Notes under the pieces: model-generated | Told to the model about the DNA's origin: nothing | The model's database searches: none | What the model saw: the letters and a program-made list of their open reading frames with translations, nothing else | Shown here: positions 1 to 8,439 of the stretch, piece after piece | How the letters are laid out: every line of letters starts with the position of its first letter | How positions within the stretch are numbered: position 1 is the stretch's first letter | Program-made: the position numbers and the translations under genes | Origin: Flavobacterium potami | GTDB taxonomy: Bacteria > Bacteroidota > Bacteroidia > Flavobacteriales > Flavobacteriaceae | Length of the DNA stretch: 64,000 bases | Direction of reading: 5' to 3' | Assembly (NCBI RefSeq): GCF_020026915.1 | Contig: NZ_JAINUY010000008.1 | Span: 224,602 to 288,601, forward strand

Positions 1-7
1 CTAAAAC

Positions 8-799
8 ATGCCTAAGCACCTCTTTATCACCTTATTTGCCATATTCGGTATATCATCTGCGGCATCTGCGCAGTCAGACCTAGCTCAAGAGATAGGAATA
101 TATGCTGGACCAGTTACTTTACAGTCAGATTTCGGTCAGAGAAACAACTTTGACACGAATGCCGGAAACACCGGTTTTGGAGTTGGAATCATGCACTTTA
201 TTAACTTTTCTTCTGCCAACAACAGAGAAAGTTTTTTTACAGAGCATTTTAAAGTTAGATCTGATTTAAATTTCAGTAGAACAACACTAAAGCATTTTGG
301 AGAATGGGTTGAAAGAAAACCTGATGGGGTATTCGCTCAGCAATTAAGAAACATGCATGCAAGCTCTACAATAGTCGGTTTAGGTGCTCAATTACTTTTT
401 CATCCTGTTAAAATTCACTATTACGAAACTAGTATAGGTAGCCTTAGTCCTTATGGAAGTTTAGGTTTTCAAGTAAGTTATTATTCCGCAAAAGTTGGAT
501 CGCATTTGGGAGACCTAACGCTTCCGACTGTTACTCCAGGAAAATATTTAACTCCTTCTGATGGTCGTGCGCATGGTTTTTCTACAGAAACAGGTGTTGT
601 TTTATCTGCAACTGCTGCTGTTGGTGTTCAATACAAACTAACAAAAATGAGTGATTTGATGTTTGAAACTCGTTTTCAAATGTACAACTCAGACTGGGTT
701 GACGGATTAAACCCAAATAAAGATCTATATAAAGAAAACAAAGCCAACGATTGGCAAGTCTGGTTTAACTTTGGATACATTTATTATTTAGAATTCTAA
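8..799 (+). CDS. Putative outer-membrane beta-barrel protein
   Basis: The 263-residue protein starts with a clear Sec signal peptide (about residues 1-21, ending ASAQ). The mature part is rich in alternating polar/aromatic stretches and Gly turns and ends in Phe (YYLEF), the usual last residue of an outer-membrane barrel. An in-frame stop at 2-4 makes the ATG at 8 the first possible start. I do not recognise a specific family or ligand. It converges on the cystathionine gamma-synthase gene and shares a hairpin terminator with it. The barrel assignment is inferred from sequence pattern only. Confidence 0.6.
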   Translation: MPKHLFITLFAIFGISSAASAQSDLAQEIGIYAGPVTLQSDFGQRNNFDTNAGNTGFGVGIMHFINFSSANNRESFFTEHFKVRSDLNFSRTTLKHFGEWVERKPDGVFAQQLRNMHASSTIVGLGAQLLFHPVKIHYYETSIGSLSPYGSLGFQVSYYSAKVGSHLGDLTLPTVTPGKYLTPSDGRAHGFSTETGVVLSATAAVGVQYKLTKMSDLMFETRFQMYNSDWVDGLNPNKDLYKENKANDWQVWFNFGYIYYLEF

Positions 800-820
800 A
801 TCTAAAAAAATCAAAATATA

Positions 821-867
821 AAAAATCCCAAATTCCAAAATGATAAATTGGAATTTGGGATTTTTTT
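821..867. terminator. Bidirectional hairpin terminator (AATTCCAAAT family, copy 1)
   Basis: Arms AAAAATCCCAAATTCCAA and TTGGAATTTGGGATTTTT enclose an 8-nt loop, with A-run and T-run on the two sides, between convergent genes. Nearly the same hairpin recurs at about 15788 and 16473. Confidence 0.85.
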
Positions 868-882
868 ATTGGAATTTCTTTC

Positions 883-2025
883 TTATGAAAGAGCTTGCTC
901 TAAATCGGCAATTAAATCTTCTGCATCTTCAATACCAACACTTAAACGAACTAAATCGTCTGTAATTCCAACTTCTGCTCTTTTATCAGCAGGAATAGAA
1001 GCGTGTGTCATTAAAGCCGGATGATTTGCTAAAGATTCTACCCCTCCTAAAGATTCAGCCAATGTAAACACTTTTAATTTTTCTAAGAATGAGATAGAAT
1101 CTTCTTTTTTCCCTGATTTAAAATCAAAAGAAACCATTCCGCCAAAAGCTTTCATTTGCTTCTTTGCAATTTCATGAAACGGATGATTTTTCAAACCCGG
1201 ATAATAAACCGTTTTAATTTTAGGATGGTTACTCAAGTATTCAACCACTTTTTCTCCATTTTCACAATGTCTCTGAACTCTTAATGCCAAAGTTTTAATT
1301 CCTCTTAAAACCAAAAAGCTATCCATTGGCCCAAGTGTTCCACCTGTTGCAAATTGCTGAAAATGCAATTGGTCTCCAAGCGCTTTATCTTTTACAATTA
1401 ATGCTCCAGCAATAACATCAGAATGACCTCCCAAATATTTTGTAGCAGAGTGCATTACCATATCTGCTCCTAAATCTAGTGGTTTTTGCAAGTAAGGTGT
1501 TGCAAAAGTATTATCTACCGCCAAAAGAATATTTTTCTCTTTTGTGATTTTTGCTATTTCCTGAATGTCCGCCAATTTCATCAACGGATTTGTTGGTGTT
1601 TCTACCCAGATTAATTTGGTGTTTTCGTTGATTAAACTTTTCAGTTTTTCAATATTCGTCATATCAACAAAATGAAATACAATTCCGGAATCTTTATAAA
1701 CACGAGAAAACATTCTATAAGTTCCTCCGTATAAATCATCCATTGCAATAATTTCATCACCAGCTTTAAAAGATCTCAAAACACAATCTGTAGCTGCAAG
1801 ACCAGATGAAAATGCCAATCCGCGGGTTCCGTTTTCAATACTAGCCAAAGCCTCTTCTAAAGCCGTACGAGTTGGGTTTGAAGCTCTACTATATTCGTAA
1901 TCTGCCAAAGGTTTTCCAGGGCTTGTCTGCACAAATGTTGAAGTTTGATACACCGGAGGCATAACTGCACCTGTACTTGGGTCATGATGTTGTCCACCAT
2001 GTATTACTTTTGTATTGAATTTCAT
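883..2025 (-). CDS. metB: Cystathionine gamma-synthase / trans-sulfuration PLP enzyme
   Basis: This 380-residue cytosolic PLP enzyme belongs to the Cys/Met metabolism family (fold type I). The pyridoxal lysine is K196 in SATKYLGGHSD, and the DNTFATPYLQ stretch upstream and YSRASNPTR near residue 45 are family hallmarks. The length is full for the family. Members make cystathionine from an activated homoserine and cysteine, or cleave it; sequence alone does not separate gamma-synthase from gamma-lyase, so the metB label is the likelier but not certain reading. A TAAATTTG -7 box lies upstream on the minus strand, next to a short palindrome that could be an operator. Confidence 0.88.
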   Translation of the reverse strand: MKFNTKVIHGGQHHDPSTGAVMPPVYQTSTFVQTSPGKPLADYEYSRASNPTRTALEEALASIENGTRGLAFSSGLAATDCVLRSFKAGDEIIAMDDLYGGTYRMFSRVYKDSGIVFHFVDMTNIEKLKSLINENTKLIWVETPTNPLMKLADIQEIAKITKEKNILLAVDNTFATPYLQKPLDLGADMVMHSATKYLGGHSDVIAGALIVKDKALGDQLHFQQFATGGTLGPMDSFLVLRGIKTLALRVQRHCENGEKVVEYLSNHPKIKTVYYPGLKNHPFHEIAKKQMKAFGGMVSFDFKSGKKEDSISFLEKLKVFTLAESLGGVESLANHPALMTHASIPADKRAEVGITDDLVRLSVGIEDAEDLIADLEQALS

Positions 2026-2058
2026 ATAGTTATAAATTTTAAGTCCTTAATTCTTTTA

Positions 2059-2066
2059 CAAATTTA
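2059..2066 (-). promoter_or_regulatory. -7 box for the cystathionine gamma-synthase gene
   Basis: Read on the minus strand this is TAAATTTG, an exact TAnnTTTG match 34 bp upstream of the start codon. No clear -33 TTG is visible; that position is instead occupied by the palindrome at 2079-2094. Confidence 0.5.
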
Positions 2067-2078
2067 CCGTTAAATTTA

Positions 2079-2094
2079 TTTTATCGAGATAAAA
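2079..2094. promoter_or_regulatory. 16-bp palindrome over the -33 region (possible operator)
   Basis: TTTTATC-GA-GATAAAA is a 7+7 inverted repeat with a 2-bp spacer. It sits where the -33 element of the cystathionine gamma-synthase promoter should be. The operator role is inference from position and symmetry. Confidence 0.3.
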
Positions 2095-2129
2095 CTGCTT
2101 ACCTTTATAGATAATTAACACTTTTTGAT

Positions 2130-2873
2130 ATGAAAAATTACATATTTACAATCTTTTTGTGTTTGATTATTACAAGTTGCAAAAAAGAGCTTTCATTTGA
2201 AAATGAAACGTTTGAAGAAAAATCTACTATTCCGTGCAAAAACGATTGCCCGAATATTACAATAGAAGTTCCGGTTGCCAAAAATCTTAAAGTAATATCA
2301 GACAGCATTAATAAAAAGGTATTTGCTGTTATTAAAGAGATTGTGTTTTTTGAAGAAGATTCAGTAAAAGTTGATGATTACAAATCATTGACAAAATCTT
2401 TTATTGCTTCCTACGAAGAAATGCACCAGAAATTCCCTGAAGATACTTTTGGTTGGGAAGCAAAAATAATAGGAAATATAGAGTTTCAGTCGGAACAGAT
2501 TCTAAACCTAAAAATTGATCATTACACTTTTACAGGTGGCGCTCACGGTTATCAAGGTTATCGCTCGTTATTATTTAATAGTAAAACTGGAAAAACAATT
2601 TTCAACAATCAATTATTTAAAAACGAAAAAGAGTTTAAGGCTTTCGCCGAAAAAACGTTCAGGGCCAAATATAAAATTCCAGAAAGTGCGAATATTAATG
2701 CCACAGGTTTAATGTTTGAAAACGACAAATTTCAATTGCCTCAAAACATTTTTTACACTTCTGAAGGTTTGCTTTTATATTACAACTCTTATGAAGCCGC
2801 TTCATACGCAGATGGCCCAAAAGAATTAATATTTCCGTATGAAGAAGTAAAGAAATATTTGAATTTTCAATAG
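2130..2873 (+). CDS. DUF3298/DUF4163-type lipoprotein
   Basis: This 247-residue protein has an SPII signal with lipobox ending ITSC (Cys17), so it is probably membrane-anchored in the periplasm or outer membrane. The mature part resembles the DUF4163-DUF3298 pair seen in RsiV-like proteins: a strand-rich first half and a second half with a GGAHGYQGY motif near residue 136 and a FPYEEVKKYL end. In RsiV this fold binds lysozyme, but here there is no anti-sigma segment, so no function is assigned. It diverges from the cystathionine gamma-synthase gene. Confidence 0.7.
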   Translation: MKNYIFTIFLCLIITSCKKELSFENETFEEKSTIPCKNDCPNITIEVPVAKNLKVISDSINKKVFAVIKEIVFFEEDSVKVDDYKSLTKSFIASYEEMHQKFPEDTFGWEAKIIGNIEFQSEQILNLKIDHYTFTGGAHGYQGYRSLLFNSKTGKTIFNNQLFKNEKEFKAFAEKTFRAKYKIPESANINATGLMFENDKFQLPQNIFYTSEGLLLYYNSYEAASYADGPKELIFPYEEVKKYLNFQ

Positions 2874-2885
2874 AAAAACAGAAAA

Positions 2886-2912
2886 TTAGACGCACTACAG
2901 TGCCTCTCTACA
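2886..2912. repeat. GTAGAGACGCAC-family palindrome (copy 1)
   Basis: The sequence reads TTAGACGCACTACAGTGCCT followed by CTCTACA, an imperfect palindrome of the form TAGAGACGCAC-N-GTGCGTCTCTA. Related copies lie at 18306 and 18550. It sits in a convergent gap, just after the lipoprotein gene. Confidence 0.6.
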
Positions 2913-2913
2913 A

Positions 2914-2953
2914 AAAAACTTTGTCACTTTGTTACTTTGTTACTTTGAACCTT
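2914..2953. repeat. ACTTTGTTACTTTG word repeat
   Basis: Tandem, slightly varied copies of ACTTTGT(C/T)/ACTTTG. Similar words recur at about 4305-4340 upstream of the SDR stop codon. Confidence 0.5.
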
Positions 2954-2958
2954 TTTCT

Positions 2959-4104
2959 TCACTGAACATCATATTTCATCTTACGTAAAATTCTCAGGGC
3001 TTCTTTAAAAGAAGAGTAAATATGTTTATAGGGTTTCAGAAGTAATTTTGCATCAATCAATTTTTGTCTGGCATCTTCAAACCCATTCAAATAGCAAATC
3101 ATAAAAGTAGAAGGCAGATTTTCTAAATCTTTCATTTCTCGTTCAGATAAGGTAATTTCTTTTTGAAGTTTAGCCAACAACGCCATATTGGAATTGTAAA
3201 TGTGGTACAACATTTTTCGGTTGAATTCTGGTGGCTGAAAAAGCATCTGACGGTCGATTTTATAATAACCGTTATCAAAGAAATGAATCGTTTGTTCTTC
3301 TAAAGGATAGTAACTCGTTTTGTCATTTAATCCAAGCGGAACATATTCTGTAATGGTAAAAGTATCATCATTATATTCAATTGTAACAACATCTTGCGCC
3401 GAATAGAAAAGCTTGATTTGTTCGTTTATCAATTCGATATCTACACGAGAAAGAAAAGTAGTTTCACGCATTGTTTTCGGAACTCCAGCCCAGCAAATCA
3501 CAAACAATTCCTTGAAAACATAATATTTCGGCGACATATCTTTATGCCTGAAATTCATAAAATCGATAACACCATCTAAAGTATATTGAATACTATTTCG
3601 AGAACTGTTTTCGATTCCAATTACGGTTTCTGTATTTTGATTTTGTTTTTCAACTTCTTCATGCTCTTCTAGTGGAATCGAATTACTGCCGCGTCTTACG
3701 AAAATACTGTTGGCCAAAATCGTATGAATTCCTTTTTTAAAGTAAGAGATTTTACTTTTGGGTTTAATGGTAACCAGACCGATTACTTTGTCTTTTGGAA
3801 GATTCGGAAAAGGGACGTTTTCGTATTGAATTTTTGGAGGATTTTCTAAAAAAGCATTGACCAGATTCTGAATTCTACTGTCATCGAAAAAGTCATCACC
3901 GACAATTTCGTTATCCTGATCCTCTACTCCAACTACAATATAAGAATTGTTATTTGGGTTGGAATTGGACAAGGCACAAATGTGTTTGAGAAACTTGCCT
4001 TTTCCTTCTCTCGAATGAAGATTCAATTGCCTTTTCTTATCATAAAAACTGCTTTCGTCATTATGAGCGAGAAGATTCTTAATTAAAAGGCGCTTATTTA
4101 TCAT
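2959..4104 (-). CDS. AlbA_2 (Schlafen-like) putative nucleic-acid-binding protein
   Basis: This 381-residue soluble protein has an N-terminal AlbA_2-type domain (about residues 25-140). Visible features are REGKGKFLKHICALSN, then YIVVGVEDQDNEIVG, then IFVRRGSNSIP, the usual order in this family of putative DNA-binding/ATPase-like proteins. The remaining 240 residues are specific to this protein and I do not recognise them. It is the most downstream gene of a minus-strand run with the SDR and aldo/keto reductase genes, separated from the SDR by a long palindromic repeat. A biological role cannot be stated from sequence. Confidence 0.65.
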   Translation of the reverse strand: MINKRLLIKNLLAHNDESSFYDKKRQLNLHSREGKGKFLKHICALSNSNPNNNSYIVVGVEDQDNEIVGDDFFDDSRIQNLVNAFLENPPKIQYENVPFPNLPKDKVIGLVTIKPKSKISYFKKGIHTILANSIFVRRGSNSIPLEEHEEVEKQNQNTETVIGIENSSRNSIQYTLDGVIDFMNFRHKDMSPKYYVFKELFVICWAGVPKTMRETTFLSRVDIELINEQIKLFYSAQDVVTIEYNDDTFTITEYVPLGLNDKTSYYPLEEQTIHFFDNGYYKIDRQMLFQPPEFNRKMLYHIYNSNMALLAKLQKEITLSEREMKDLENLPSTFMICYLNGFEDARQKLIDAKLLLKPYKHIYSSFKEALRILRKMKYDVQ

Positions 4105-4157
4105 TTTTGCATTTTTAGTTTGCCACGAATTACACTAATTTTCACTAATTTATTTTT

Positions 4158-4290
4158 AAACACATAGAATCATAGATCATTGAAACCTATAAAAAAGGCA
4201 TTTCACTTTTACTTAATACACATAACTATGTGAATTGATGCGAAATAAAATGCCTTAAACACAAAGAAAATCTATGTCTCTATGTGTTAA
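4158..4290. repeat. CACATAG element, copy 1 (about 133 bp, inverted termini)
   Basis: The ends read AAACACATAGAATCATAG and CTATGTCTCTATGTGTTAA, forming imperfect terminal inverted repeats, with an inner palindrome CACATAACTATGTG and a second inner pair GGCATTTCA / ATAAAATGCC. Copies with the same architecture occur at 5113-5247 and 47841-47987. It fills the gap between the SDR and AlbA_2 genes. Confidence 0.8.
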
Positions 4291-4340
4291 AAAACGAATC
4301 GAAGTAAACTTTGAAACTTTGTTTCTCTGTCACTTTGCAA

Positions 4341-5099
4341 CTATAAATTATTTTTCTTCACAATGGTCGAGGACGCCTGTGCGGTGCTCATGACTACCAA
4401 ATCAGCAATATTTACATGATACGGTCTTGAAACTACAAAATGAATAATATCGGCAATATCTTCCGCTTGAAGCGGATCAAATCCTTTGTAAACATTTGCG
4501 GCTCTTTCTACATCGCCTTTAAAACGAACTTCGCTAAATTCTGTCGCTACCAGTCCAGGGTGAATGCCGCCAACTCTAATTCCAAACGGATTCAAGTCGA
4601 TTCGCATTCCTGCTGTAATGGCATCAACAGCATGTTTAGAACCACAATATACATTTCCATTCGGATAAACTTCTTTTGCAGCAGTTGAGCCAATATTGAT
4701 AATATGTCCAGATTGTCTCTCCACCATTTGCGGAATTATCGCTTTTGAAACGTACAAAAGTCCTTTCACATTAATATCAATCATAGCGTCCCAATCATCT
4801 AAATCTCCATTTTGAATCGGATCTAAACCGTGAGCGTTTCCTGCATTATTGATTAAAACGTCGATTGTCGCAAAATCAGATGGTAAAGATTTAATTTGTT
4901 CCAAAACATCTTTTTTATCACGAACATCAAATGCTAAAGAATGTATTTCTGTAAAAGCAGAAAGTTCTTTTTCGAGTTCTTCCAAACGATCTTTACGTCT
5001 TCCGCAAAGCACTACTTTGTAATTATTTTTTGCTAAAATCTGAGCGGTTGCTTTTCCAATTCCGCTCGTAGCACCAGTAATTAAAACTGTTTTTTTCAT
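4341..5099 (-). CDS. Short-chain dehydrogenase/reductase (classical SDR)
   Basis: This 252-residue NAD(P)-dependent oxidoreductase shows the full classical SDR signature: TGATSGIG at residues 8-15 for cofactor binding, NNAG at 84-87, and the catalytic triad Ser138, Tyr151, Lys155 (YCGSK). The closest general type is the YdfG/serine-dehydrogenase group of 3-hydroxy acid dehydrogenases, but substrate cannot be read from sequence. I start at the ATG at 5099 (MKKTVLITG); the longer reading frame to 5156 would run through the CACATAG repeat and adds residues outside the fold. It follows an aldo/keto reductase on the same strand. Confidence 0.85.
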   Translation of the reverse strand: MKKTVLITGATSGIGKATAQILAKNNYKVVLCGRRKDRLEELEKELSAFTEIHSLAFDVRDKKDVLEQIKSLPSDFATIDVLINNAGNAHGLDPIQNGDLDDWDAMIDINVKGLLYVSKAIIPQMVERQSGHIINIGSTAAKEVYPNGNVYCGSKHAVDAITAGMRIDLNPFGIRVGGIHPGLVATEFSEVRFKGDVERAANVYKGFDPLQAEDIADIIHFVVSRPYHVNIADLVVMSTAQASSTIVKKNNL

Positions 5100-5112
5100 T
5101 GTATTTTTTTTG

Positions 5113-5247
5113 TTTAACACATAGAAACATAGTTCAACTTTATCTAAAAATGGCATTTCATTTTACATCAATTCACATAGCTATGTGAAAGTGAAACGCT
5201 AAAAAACCTTTTTAAGAGCAACAAAAATCTATGTTTCTATGTGTTTA
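5113..5247. repeat. CACATAG element, copy 2 (about 135 bp)
   Basis: The ends are TTTAACACATAGAAACATAG and CTATGTTTCTATGTGTTTA (matching inverted repeats), with the central palindrome TTCACATAGCTATGTGAA. It occupies most of the gap between the aldo/keto reductase and SDR genes. Words of a second family (CTGAAAACT, CTGCGACTGAA) follow at about 5260-5290. Confidence 0.85.
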
Positions 5248-5299
5248 TTTTTTTCAGAATAAAACTGAAAACTAAAAACTGCGACTGAACACTTAAAAA

Positions 5300-6175
5300 T
5301 TAAGGCACATCGTCGCCCATACTTTCTGTCCAGATTGCGAACCAATCTTCTTTATCCATTTCCAATTCAATTGCTTTTGATAAAGACTGAATTCTCGCAA
5401 CGTTAACGGTTCCAGCAATCGGAATTACTTTTGCTGGATGTTTTAAAATCCATGACAATAAAAGTGTATCTGCACCTAAGTGATATTTTTCTAATAAAGT
5501 AGAAAACAGTTTTTTCAAACGGCGAGTCTGTTTTGTATCTTCTCTAAAAACAGTTCCAAGCGGATTCCATGACAAAGGACGAATTCCGTGAGTCTGCATA
5601 TAATCTAAACTTCCATCTAACATTGGCTCGTAATGAGTTGCCGAAAATTGAACTTGATTGTAGCTTACTTCTGTTTTTTGGCGAATTAATTCCGTTTGTG
5701 AACTTGTAAAATTAGAAAGTCCGAAATCAATAATTTTTCCTTCTCCTTTTAATTTTTCAACAGCTTCTGCAATTTCATCAGCCTGCATTAACGGACTTGG
5801 TCTGTGCAATAAAAAAACGTCTACATAATCTGTTTTTAAGTTCTTTAAAGAACCCTCAACCGACTTAATAATATAGTCTTTAGAGTAATCGTAATGTTTG
5901 ATTGTGTTTTCAGGGCGTTTATCAGCAATCATCTGAATACCGCACTTTGTAATTAATTGTAGTTTTTCACGATCAATTTTACTAGCGTGAAAGGCTTTTC
6001 CAAAATCGGCTTCGGTCGTATACGAACCGTAAATATCCGCGTGATCAAAAGTCGTAATTTTGTTTTCGATACTTACCTGTATCATGTTTTCCATTTCTTT
6101 GGTTGTAAGGTTTTTATCCCAAACTCCCCAATTCATAGTGCCCGAAATAATAGGCGATAAGACTGTTTTGCTCAT
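5300..6175 (-). CDS. Aldo/keto reductase
   Basis: This 291-residue NADPH-dependent reductase has the complete AKR catalytic tetrad: Asp44 and Tyr49 in FDHADIYG, Lys77 in LITKCGI, and His114 in FLLHRPSP. The C-terminal AGTVNVARI segment near residue 255 matches the cofactor-binding region. It is most like the YdhF type of small-molecule carbonyl reductases. It heads a minus-strand run with the SDR gene, so the two may act on related carbonyl compounds, though the repeat-filled gap weakens the case for one operon. Confidence 0.88.
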   Translation of the reverse strand: MSKTVLSPIISGTMNWGVWDKNLTTKEMENMIQVSIENKITTFDHADIYGSYTTEADFGKAFHASKIDREKLQLITKCGIQMIADKRPENTIKHYDYSKDYIIKSVEGSLKNLKTDYVDVFLLHRPSPLMQADEIAEAVEKLKGEGKIIDFGLSNFTSSQTELIRQKTEVSYNQVQFSATHYEPMLDGSLDYMQTHGIRPLSWNPLGTVFREDTKQTRRLKKLFSTLLEKYHLGADTLLLSWILKHPAKVIPIAGTVNVARIQSLSKAIELEMDKEDWFAIWTESMGDDVP

Positions 6176-6387
6176 AATAGTTATGCGTTATTTTTGGTAA
6201 TAATTATGCTTTAATAAAACATAATCATCAAAGTTCTTAAAAATATAAAAATAGATTCACAATTAGTCCTTAAAATTAGGTCTTTGGTCGAAGTTTTAAC
6301 CATTCTTTAACATCTTACTTCTTAAAAAATATTCAATTTGCACTCTCAAAAATTAGGCGTAAAAATCAAGGTTTTAAAAATATTTAT

Positions 6388-7392
6388 ATGGAAGAAAATA
6401 CAACGACTTTAGACATTAGAGCGATAAATGAAAAAATTGAAAGAGAAAGTGCTTTTATAGACCTTCTTACAATGGAAATGAACAAAGTTATTGTGGGTCA
6501 GAAACATATGGTCGAGCGTCTATTGATCGGATTACTTGGACAAGGGCATATTTTATTGGAAGGAGTTCCTGGTTTGGCAAAAACTTTAGCCATCAACACG
6601 CTTTCTCAAGCGGTTCAAGGTTCTTTCAGCCGTATCCAGTTTACGCCAGATTTATTACCTGCCGATGTTATCGGAACCATGATTTACAATATTAAAGCAA
6701 ACGAATTCTCTATTAAAAAAGGACCAATTTTCGCCAATTTCGTACTTGCCGATGAGATTAACCGTGCTCCTGCAAAAGTTCAGTCAGCGTTATTAGAGGC
6801 AATGCAAGAGAAACAAGTTACGATTGGTGATTCTACTTTCAAATTAGATCGTCCGTTTTTAGTATTAGCAACACAAAACCCAGTTGAGCAAGAAGGAACT
6901 TATGCACTTCCTGAAGCACAAGTCGACCGTTTTATGTTGAAAACCGTTATTGATTATCCAAAAATTGACGAAGAGCGTTTTGTAATTCGTCAAAACTTAA
7001 AAGGATCTTACGAAAAAGTAAACCCTGTAGTTTCTGTAGATCAGATTTTACGTGCTCAAGAAGCTGTTCGTGAAGTTTATATGGACGAAAAAATCGAGAA
7101 ATATATTCTTGATATTATTTTCGCAACACGTTACCCAGAAAAATACAAATTAGCCGATTTAAAACCGCTTATCAGTTTTGGAGCTTCTCCTCGTGGAAGT
7201 ATCAACTTGGCTAATGCCGCAAAATGTTATGCTTTCATCAAACGTCGTGGTTATGTAATTCCAGAAGACGTTCGTGCTGTTGTTCACGATGTATTACGTC
7301 ACAGAGTTGGAATTACTTACGAAGCAGAAGCAGAAAACATTACTTCTGTAGACATTATCAACAAAATCGTTAACGAGATTGAGGTACCATAA
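6388..7392 (+). CDS. MoxR-family AAA+ ATPase
   Basis: This 334-residue cytosolic ATPase has Walker A GVPGLAKT (59-66), Walker B VLADEI (119-124), sensor-1 ATQNP (151-155) and the ALPEAQVDRFM segment typical of MoxR proteins. MoxR ATPases act as chaperone-like partners of proteins with VWA domains. Here it is the first gene of the Bat cluster, followed by a DUF58 protein and the VWA proteins BatA and BatB. The leader contains TCAATTTG, one mismatch from TAnnTTTG, about 50 bp before the start. Confidence 0.93.
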   Translation: MEENTTTLDIRAINEKIERESAFIDLLTMEMNKVIVGQKHMVERLLIGLLGQGHILLEGVPGLAKTLAINTLSQAVQGSFSRIQFTPDLLPADVIGTMIYNIKANEFSIKKGPIFANFVLADEINRAPAKVQSALLEAMQEKQVTIGDSTFKLDRPFLVLATQNPVEQEGTYALPEAQVDRFMLKTVIDYPKIDEERFVIRQNLKGSYEKVNPVVSVDQILRAQEAVREVYMDEKIEKYILDIIFATRYPEKYKLADLKPLISFGASPRGSINLANAAKCYAFIKRRGYVIPEDVRAVVHDVLRHRVGITYEAEAENITSVDIINKIVNEIEVP

Positions 7393-7466
7393 TAGTGACT
7401 GGTAAATAGTGATTAGTAATTAGCTTTTGCTTTTACTATTCACTAACCACTAATCACTAATTACTA
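7393..7466. repeat. TAGTGATTAG inverted-repeat pair without cargo
   Basis: The left arm (7393-7423) contains TAGTGATTAG and TAGTAATTAG. The right arm (7436-7466) contains CTAATCACT and CTAATTACTA, its inverse. Only 12 bp separate them. The same words flank the four-helix-bundle gene at 41926-42285. Confidence 0.75.
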
Positions 7467-7471
7467 AAAAA

Positions 7472-8335
7472 ATGGATACAAAAGAGCTTTTAAAAAAAGT
7501 ACGGAAAATAGAAATCAAAACGAAGAGACTGAGTAATCATATCTTTTCGGGAGAATACCACTCTTCATTTAAAGGACGAGGAATGACGTTTAGCGAGGTG
7601 CGTCAATACCAATACGGAGATGATATTCGTAACATCGATTGGAATGTAACCGCACGCTACAACGAAGCTCACGTTAAAGTATTTGAAGAAGAACGCGAAT
7701 TGACCATGGTTTTAATGGTCGATATTTCGGGTTCGGAATCTTTTGGTTCTAAAAATCAATTCAAAAAAGACATCGTAACCGAAATTGCGGCAACGATGGC
7801 TTTTTCGGCTACACAAAACAATGATAAAATTGGTTTGATATTATTTTCTGATACTGTAGAATTATATATTCCGCCAAAAAAAGGACGTTCGCACGTTCTT
7901 CGCATCATTCGTGAATTGATCGAATTTGAACCAAAAAGTCACAAAACAGACATCGCTCAGGCTTTGAAGTTTTTATCTGGAACTCAGAAAAAGAAAGCCA
8001 TCGTTTTTATGATCTCCGATTTTATGTCTGATTCTTATGAGCAAACTTTAAAAATTGCTTCTAAAAAACATGATATTACTGGCGTTCGTGTTTACGACAT
8101 GCGCGAAGAAAAAATTCCAAATTTAGGAATGGTTACAATGCTGGATGCTGAAACAGGAAAAATACAACTAGTCGATACAAGTTCTAAAACCGTGCGTCTG
8201 AATTACGAAAAACACTATCAGGAAAAGTTGAATTACTTTAAAGATACTTTCCGCAAATCGGGAGCAGGAGTTGTAAATACCAGAGTTGACGAAAATTACG
8301 TTACTAAACTATTAGGCTATTTCAAATCGAGATAG
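7472..8335 (+). CDS. DUF58 domain protein of the Bat cluster
   Basis: This 287-residue cytosolic protein carries the DUF58 hallmark (GRGMTFSEVRQY then DDIRNIDWNVTAR near residues 34-57) and a VWA-like Rossmann region with a MIDAS-type DISGS near residue 84. DUF58 proteins are routinely encoded next to moxR and bat genes and are thought to be clients of the ATPase. There is no signal peptide or membrane segment. The function in respiration or stress tolerance is inferred from neighbours. Confidence 0.9.
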   Translation: MDTKELLKKVRKIEIKTKRLSNHIFSGEYHSSFKGRGMTFSEVRQYQYGDDIRNIDWNVTARYNEAHVKVFEEERELTMVLMVDISGSESFGSKNQFKKDIVTEIAATMAFSATQNNDKIGLILFSDTVELYIPPKKGRSHVLRIIRELIEFEPKSHKTDIAQALKFLSGTQKKKAIVFMISDFMSDSYEQTLKIASKKHDITGVRVYDMREEKIPNLGMVTMLDAETGKIQLVDTSSKTVRLNYEKHYQEKLNYFKDTFRKSGAGVVNTRVDENYVTKLLGYFKSR

Positions 8336-8392
8336 ATATTTTGATAATTCATAAAAATTAAAGATTGCAATTTAGAGAACTATTGACTATCC

Positions 8393-8437
8393 TTGGAAAA
8401 TCAAAAATCAAAAATCGTTAATCTTCAATCGTTAATC
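8393..8437. repeat. TCGTTAATC word repeat
   Basis: Direct words AATCAAAAATC and two copies of TCGTTAATC end right before the next start codon. This family was not seen elsewhere in the window. Confidence 0.4.
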
Positions 8438-8439
8438 AA

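Noticed and set aside
5100..5156. N-terminal extension of the SDR protein
   Set aside because: The extra residues come from the CACATAG repeat and precede the conserved first beta strand.
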